Positions 60,215 through 64,000 of a stretch of DNA of 64,000 nucleotides are shown piece by piece. Under the pieces are notes generated by a model that searched no databases, was not told the DNA's origin, and saw only the letters and a list, made by a program, of their open reading frames with translations. Position 1 is the stretch's first letter; each line of letters starts with the position of its first letter. This DNA is from Oscillospiraceae bacterium (lineage in GTDB: Bacteria; Bacillota; Clostridia; Oscillospirales; Acutalibacteraceae). The stretch is taken from contig SVOQ01000006.1 of NCBI GenBank assembly GCA_015066345.1, positions 41,035 through 105,034 of the forward strand, in the 5' to 3' direction. The translations under genes were made by a program, and so were the position numbers.

Positions 60215-62701
60215 TTATGATAGTTTATATAGTGACCATTCACCATCAGATTTTGCAAAGAATGCTCCGGAATAATGCACTTGGGAAACATCTTCGTATT
60301 TAGGCTCAATAATTGTTTCTCCTGATGAATCAATCAAGCCCCAAAGCTCCCCTTCTCGTACAGCAATATAACCGTTAACGCAGGTATTAATTATTTCTGT
60401 GTCCTTATCGTACATATAACCATAATCAAGCGTTTTTTCAGGAGAATATCTGAAGTCGGTTATCATTTTTCCCGACTGGTTCATAAAGCCCCACTTACCA
60501 TTTGATTCAACAGCAAGAATACCTTCGTTGAAGCCGATGCAATTATCATAATCATCAAAAATAAAATCTGTGATTAATTTAGCGTTGGACCTGTCGTAAA
60601 AAGCATACTTTTCTGTTTCCAACTCAGGTGTTGCGGCACTGCTATAACCATTTTTCGTTATCGTGTACCTGTTCATTTTTTGAACAGGTAAAAGTTCTTC
60701 CCAAACAACCTCACCTATCAATGTGTTTTTGATAGAATCTGTATCTTCAACAATTCCGAAACACATATCAAAAAAGATGAGCTCGTCATTATATATGTAT
60801 GGTATCGGGTCCATATCATAACCCCAGCCGCCTTGTTGATTTAAAGTGACTCTACCCTCTTTACTTACAACAAATTCCCCTCCAATTAATTCGTCATAAA
60901 AATATATCCTATATTCTCGGTCTGAGGGCATAGATTCAGAATAGTACATCTCACTAAATGTTGGTTCGTGCAAAATATTACCATTAATATCAATTACACC
61001 ATATTTACCGTTTTTACATATAATAGCACAATCATAATCTATCGAAGATTTTTCAGAATCAAAATACTTGATATCGTCAACATAAATGCCGTCCTTTATC
61101 AAAACAACTTCAACAGAGCGCACTGAATCAATACCGCCTTCAACTTTTTCTACTTTAAGTCCAAGATTGTTTTTCTCATCCCAGAGATTTGATTTACTGA
61201 TAGATTTTAAATTTGGAAAGGCTTTAACCGTAGCGTTTTGAAGAAGAAAAAGACGAGCTGAAAATAGTTCGGTATTTCTATCAATATTGGAAATAACCTC
61301 AGCAGATACTGCATCTTTCGGATTTTTTATAAGGTTTTTATATGCAGTGTTTGAAGCTATAAGCGTTTTGTAATAAAACATATTGAGCAAACGGTAGTCA
61401 TCAAGATGTTTTTCATCAGAATAGTTTTCCTTAATGATGGTTTCACCAAGATTGGTAAGCGCAAGAGTAATATCTTTTTTGAGTAAAAGAAGATACATTG
61501 CTTCAATCTCTTTTTCAACGTAATCAATCTGATTATTTTCACCATAGATGCGTTTATTTAACCATACACTTATATCTAACGATTTAGATGCTAAATCTAT
61601 ATAACCGGTGTTATCGCATGCATCTATAGCAAATTTAAGAATAACGGAGGCGATTTGGTCGCGGAATGTTTCGTTGACTGCAGTAATTGCAGCGTTGTCC
61701 TTATTAAGTTTATAAGACGCATCAGAGACGGCATCCTTTACATCACAGTCATCAGTTGCCCATTCTGCAAGTGTGGTGAGAATCTTTGTAGACTCTACAG
61801 AATTTTTTCTGTTTTGTGAATAGTTTGAATAAAATTGAATAACGCTTTCGTAGCCAACAAAAGCCCAAGAAGATAATTTAGCATCTTGTTGTAGTACACT
61901 TTTTGCTTCTGCGGCTCCATCAATGTAGTCAAGTACCACATTGCAGGCGTTCATTCCACTTTTATCAGAAGTGCTCAAAAAATCTTCAGGCATATTATTT
62001 GATTCTTCCAGGTTGTTGAAAATCTCAACACACTTAGCATCTAATTTTAATTTCTCGTCATAGCCGGCATTGTAACACAGAGGGTCAACACCAAGCGATG
62101 TACACATAGCTTGTACCTGAAGAGAATTGCCAAAAGATTTTCCGAGATTACCACTTAAAGCAAAAAGGACAGTATCCCAGAAAAGCCGAAGATTCTGGTC
62201 TTCAGTATCTCCAAAGCAGGAAATGTCAACGTAATTCTCCTGGCCTGTACGCTCAACAGCTTCCCATAGGGTTACAAGAGGCATGTTTACAACAAGACTA
62301 CCATTGTCTATTCCAAGGGTGGCACCAAGATATGTGAGCACAGGGTATGCATGTAGAAGAACTATTCCATTATCATTGGTTAGACAATTTATAGAATATT
62401 TTATAGTGCCTTCTGTTAAGGTTTTTTTGTTCAAGTCAACAGAAATATTTCTTGAACCGTGAGTAATTGTTAAAGTGTTATCATTAATATCATATTCAGA
62501 ACGGGTAAGTTGCACGATGTCGCATATATTCATATAACAAACATCATCATAAAAATATACCGTTCTGTTTCTGAAACCATCTGTGGAACTCTTTACCATT
62601 ACAGTCGTTTTATAAAGGATTGAATCAGAGGCTACAACAGTAACGGAGAAGATATTTAAAACAAACAAAAAGCACAAACAAAAACTTAATAATTTTTTCA
62701 T
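60215..62701 (-). CDS. Secreted protein with copper-amine-oxidase-like N-domain and WG repeats
   Basis: An 828-residue secreted protein. A signal peptide (LCFLFVLNIFSVTVVA) precedes a domain resembling the N-terminal stalk-binding domain of copper amine oxidase-like proteins (about 30-140), a long helical middle (about 150-500), and WG/KWG repeats in the last 300 (GKYGVIDINGNI, GKWGFMNQSGKMI, GELWGLIDSSGETII). The stop follows GEWSLYKLS, so the last repeat may be cut short. The gene overlaps the one upstream by 4 bp. Its codon use looks more AT-rich than the neighbours, perhaps foreign. Confidence 0.75.
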   Translation of the reverse strand: MKKLLSFCLCFLFVLNIFSVTVVASDSILYKTTVMVKSSTDGFRNRTVYFYDDVCYMNICDIVQLTRSEYDINDNTLTITHGSRNISVDLNKKTLTEGTIKYSINCLTNDNGIVLLHAYPVLTYLGATLGIDNGSLVVNMPLVTLWEAVERTGQENYVDISCFGDTEDQNLRLFWDTVLFALSGNLGKSFGNSLQVQAMCTSLGVDPLCYNAGYDEKLKLDAKCVEIFNNLEESNNMPEDFLSTSDKSGMNACNVVLDYIDGAAEAKSVLQQDAKLSSWAFVGYESVIQFYSNYSQNRKNSVESTKILTTLAEWATDDCDVKDAVSDASYKLNKDNAAITAVNETFRDQIASVILKFAIDACDNTGYIDLASKSLDISVWLNKRIYGENNQIDYVEKEIEAMYLLLLKKDITLALTNLGETIIKENYSDEKHLDDYRLLNMFYYKTLIASNTAYKNLIKNPKDAVSAEVISNIDRNTELFSARLFLLQNATVKAFPNLKSISKSNLWDEKNNLGLKVEKVEGGIDSVRSVEVVLIKDGIYVDDIKYFDSEKSSIDYDCAIICKNGKYGVIDINGNILHEPTFSEMYYSESMPSDREYRIYFYDELIGGEFVVSKEGRVTLNQQGGWGYDMDPIPYIYNDELIFFDMCFGIVEDTDSIKNTLIGEVVWEELLPVQKMNRYTITKNGYSSAATPELETEKYAFYDRSNAKLITDFIFDDYDNCIGFNEGILAVESNGKWGFMNQSGKMITDFRYSPEKTLDYGYMYDKDTEIINTCVNGYIAVREGELWGLIDSSGETIIEPKYEDVSQVHYSGAFFAKSDGEWSLYKLS

Positions 62702-63258
62702 TGCGCAACGGCCTCCTCATTAATTGCATTAGTCAGAATTTCACCATAGAGAGACGAAATTTCCGGGAAGATGGCAAGATATAATTGAGGTGTCAAAACC
62801 AACTTCCCCCCATCTTCATTTTCTGATATAGGACACGTTACTGTTGTAGATACTAAAGAATCTTCGGGAATATCCTCAATTAATGAAATAAGTTGGTCTT
62901 CATCAAATTCATTTAGAGCATTTTCATAAACAAGATGTGAAGATAATATAGTACCTATATTTGGTGCACTAACGCAAACTTCAGCTGTTTTTTCTTCACT
63001 ATTTACACTGAGGACGGTGACAGTAACTTTTTTTGCATATGCTTTCTCTAATTTATCTGAAACCTTGAGTTTTTCAGTGGTGTAGCAGTAATCGGTAACA
63101 TCTTCAAGTGATAAAGGTTTGCCTATAATATCTGATACATTTTTAGGTGCTGAGACAACAGAAAAAATAACCACTGAAAACACAATAGTTATAACTAATA
63201 AAGCAATAGACACAGCTGCAACAATTAATGGTATCAAGACTCTTTTCTTAAGTTTCAT
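62698..63258 (-). CDS. Membrane-anchored hypothetical protein upstream of the WG-repeat gene
   Basis: A 186-residue protein with a lysine-rich start (MKLKKRVLIP), one strong span (LIVAAVSIALLVITIVFSVVIF) and an extracellular beta-rich domain with an acidic C-terminus. I do not recognise the family. The 37 extra codons in the track are rejected because GGAAGGG lies 7 nt before the ATG used. It overlaps the WG-repeat gene by ATGA, so both are made together and may form a surface pair. Confidence 0.6.
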   Translation of the reverse strand: MKLKKRVLIPLIVAAVSIALLVITIVFSVVIFSVVSAPKNVSDIIGKPLSLEDVTDYCYTTEKLKVSDKLEKAYAKKVTVTVLSVNSEEKTAEVCVSAPNIGTILSSHLVYENALNEFDEDQLISLIEDIPEDSLVSTTVTCPISENEDGGKLVLTPQLYLAIFPEISSLYGEILTNAINEEAVAQ

Positions 63259-63299
63259 AAAATATGCCCTTCCCTTCAGATTGTAAATTTTGTAAGAAA

Positions 63300-63640
63300 A
63301 AAGGGGTAGTATTGTGTTTTGTACACTTTTTTGTTTTAAAAAACACAACCCTAACTCCCCTATTATCAAAAGTTATATTTCTTCCAAATTATTGTAAGAA
63401 AAAAAGAACCCGTTTTCAATTCGCAATTACACCAAAAAATCACTGTTTGTTTTGACGGAGAATGCGAAAGAACTCCACCGCACCTTATACGATATTATGT
63501 AAAAATTGAATATAGTCGGAGTATTTAAGAATTGAGCGCCACTGGGCGTGCTCAAATATAGATAGACTTTTTGTTTTTTACACTGAAATGAGGAAAAAAC
63601 GTGATATATGTTGAATTATCTTTACTAAAAAGCCAACCTA
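63300..63640. other. AT-rich intergenic region, no gene
   Basis: Between the 62698 gene's leader and repeat copy D. I see A/T-rich strings, a weak inverted repeat GTGTTTT..AAAACAC near 63310-63345 and an imperfect hairpin TTGAGC..GCTCAA near 63532-63556. No ORF with a ribosome site and no clear promoter. Confidence 0.5.
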
Positions 63641-63642
63641 AA

Positions 63643-64000
63643 ACGATGCACTTTATCTCCCGCGGTACGCATAAATGCGTGCCTTACTGTAGTTGCTTTT
63701 CCTACACAAGTTGACTTTTCAGAACCAACCCATCTTAGGGTTTAGATTTGCCTAAACCGCCAAGTTAACTGATAAACCTATGGACTGGGTTAACTTTGAC
63801 CTTTACGGTGGTTTGTTATTCTATCCAACCGAAGACTAACCGCAAGAGAACTACCCACCACCGCTACGCGGTCCCCCTCCCTATTTCATCAAAGATGAAA
63901 TAGGGATGATAGGACCTCCCACCACCTGACGGTGGTCCCCCCTCCTCCTTACGCAGGAGGGCGAGGCTTCGCGTTACAACTACTTTATCTTTAATCGGCG
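63643..64000 (-). repeat. Composite hairpin repeat, copy D, with two hairpin blocks
   Basis: In minus orientation: GCCGATTAAAGATAAAG, GCGAAGCCT, block 1 (CCTCCT-gcgta-AGGAGG, then ACCACC-gtca-GGTGGT), block 2 (TTTCATC/GATGAAA within CCCTA..TAGGG, then ACCGC-gta-GCGGT), and GGTGGGTAGTTCTCTTGCGG. About 150 bp further it has GGTTTAG/CTAAACC and AAGTTAAC/GTTAACTT stems and ends with a GGTACGC-type hairpin as in copy C. It runs off the window edge. No ORF is plausible. Confidence 0.75.

Noticed and set aside
60076-60333. 85-residue ORF as an intact gene
   Set aside because: Only the last 34 residues resemble FN3. The rest is the WG-repeat gene read in another frame, with no start site.
62698-63369. 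223-residue version of the membrane-anchored protein
   Set aside because: The first 37 codons have no ribosome site, and a good GGAAGGG site precedes the inner ATG, which begins a normal N-in membrane anchor.

Overview
The window looks like a chromosomal segment of an uncultured anaerobic Firmicute of class Clostridia (Oscillospirales or Ruminococcaceae-like). This rests on the Gram-positive housekeeping genes (hprK, whiA, murB), a bifurcating-type trimeric [FeFe]-hydrogenase, sigma-A promoters that often carry an extended -10 (TGC before TATAAT-like boxes), strong AGGAGG ribosome sites, and many signal-peptide proteins built from fibronectin type III (FN3) repeats. No taxon can be fixed from the sequence alone.

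Layout. 1-2.7 kb (minus): rpmG-secE-nusG-rplK-rplA from one consensus promoter, with a probable L1-binding mRNA element before rplK. 3.1-9.5 kb (plus): hprK, ROK glucokinase, murB, whiA, an RluA-type pseudouridine synthase, an Mrp/NBP35 Fe-S ATPase and a YjjG-like HAD phosphatase. 9.5-14.1 kb (minus): a large DUF898/PASTA membrane protein, then a trmO-fliB-like-ybaK operon. 14.4-24.5 kb: the hydrogenase region. hydC, an ATPase, a thioredoxin-like ferredoxin, hydB and hydA run on the minus strand. Divergently on the plus strand lie a DRTGG protein, an RsbW-like ATPase, a sensory-type [FeFe]-hydrogenase homologue, a second DRTGG protein, a PHP protein and a GPH-type transporter. 24.5-35.2 kb (minus): an M28 peptidase and three giant cohesin/FN3 surface proteins. 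35.4-64 kb: accessory genes, namely metallophosphoesterases, GDPD, MgtE, two TIM-barrel epimerases, a Gfo/Idh dehydrogenase, GH38 mannosidase, a GH99-like protein with an esterase, LytTR/DUF3021, a DUF4160/DUF2442 pair, tRNA-Ala(GGC) and more secreted proteins.

The genes suggest a saccharolytic fermenter that disposes of electrons as H2, possibly sensing H2 or redox state through the divergent locus, and that displays FN3 proteins and secreted phosphatases outside the cell.

The most unusual signal is between the genes. First, a dispersed composite repeat (four copies: about 14.2, 51.3, 59.8 and 63.8 kb) keeps its hairpins while the arm sequences change in a compensating way, and one copy has 42-45 bp terminal inverted repeats. 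Second, there are arrays in which a 7-8 nt linker (GTGAAGTT, GTGATATT or ATATCGC) alternates with small variable hairpins and then reappears inverted. One of these is nested inside a copy of the first repeat, and another lies in a tRNA leader. Third, a promoter-defined leader of about 320 nt before mgtE carries competing hairpins and an intrinsic terminator and does not match the M-box as I know it.
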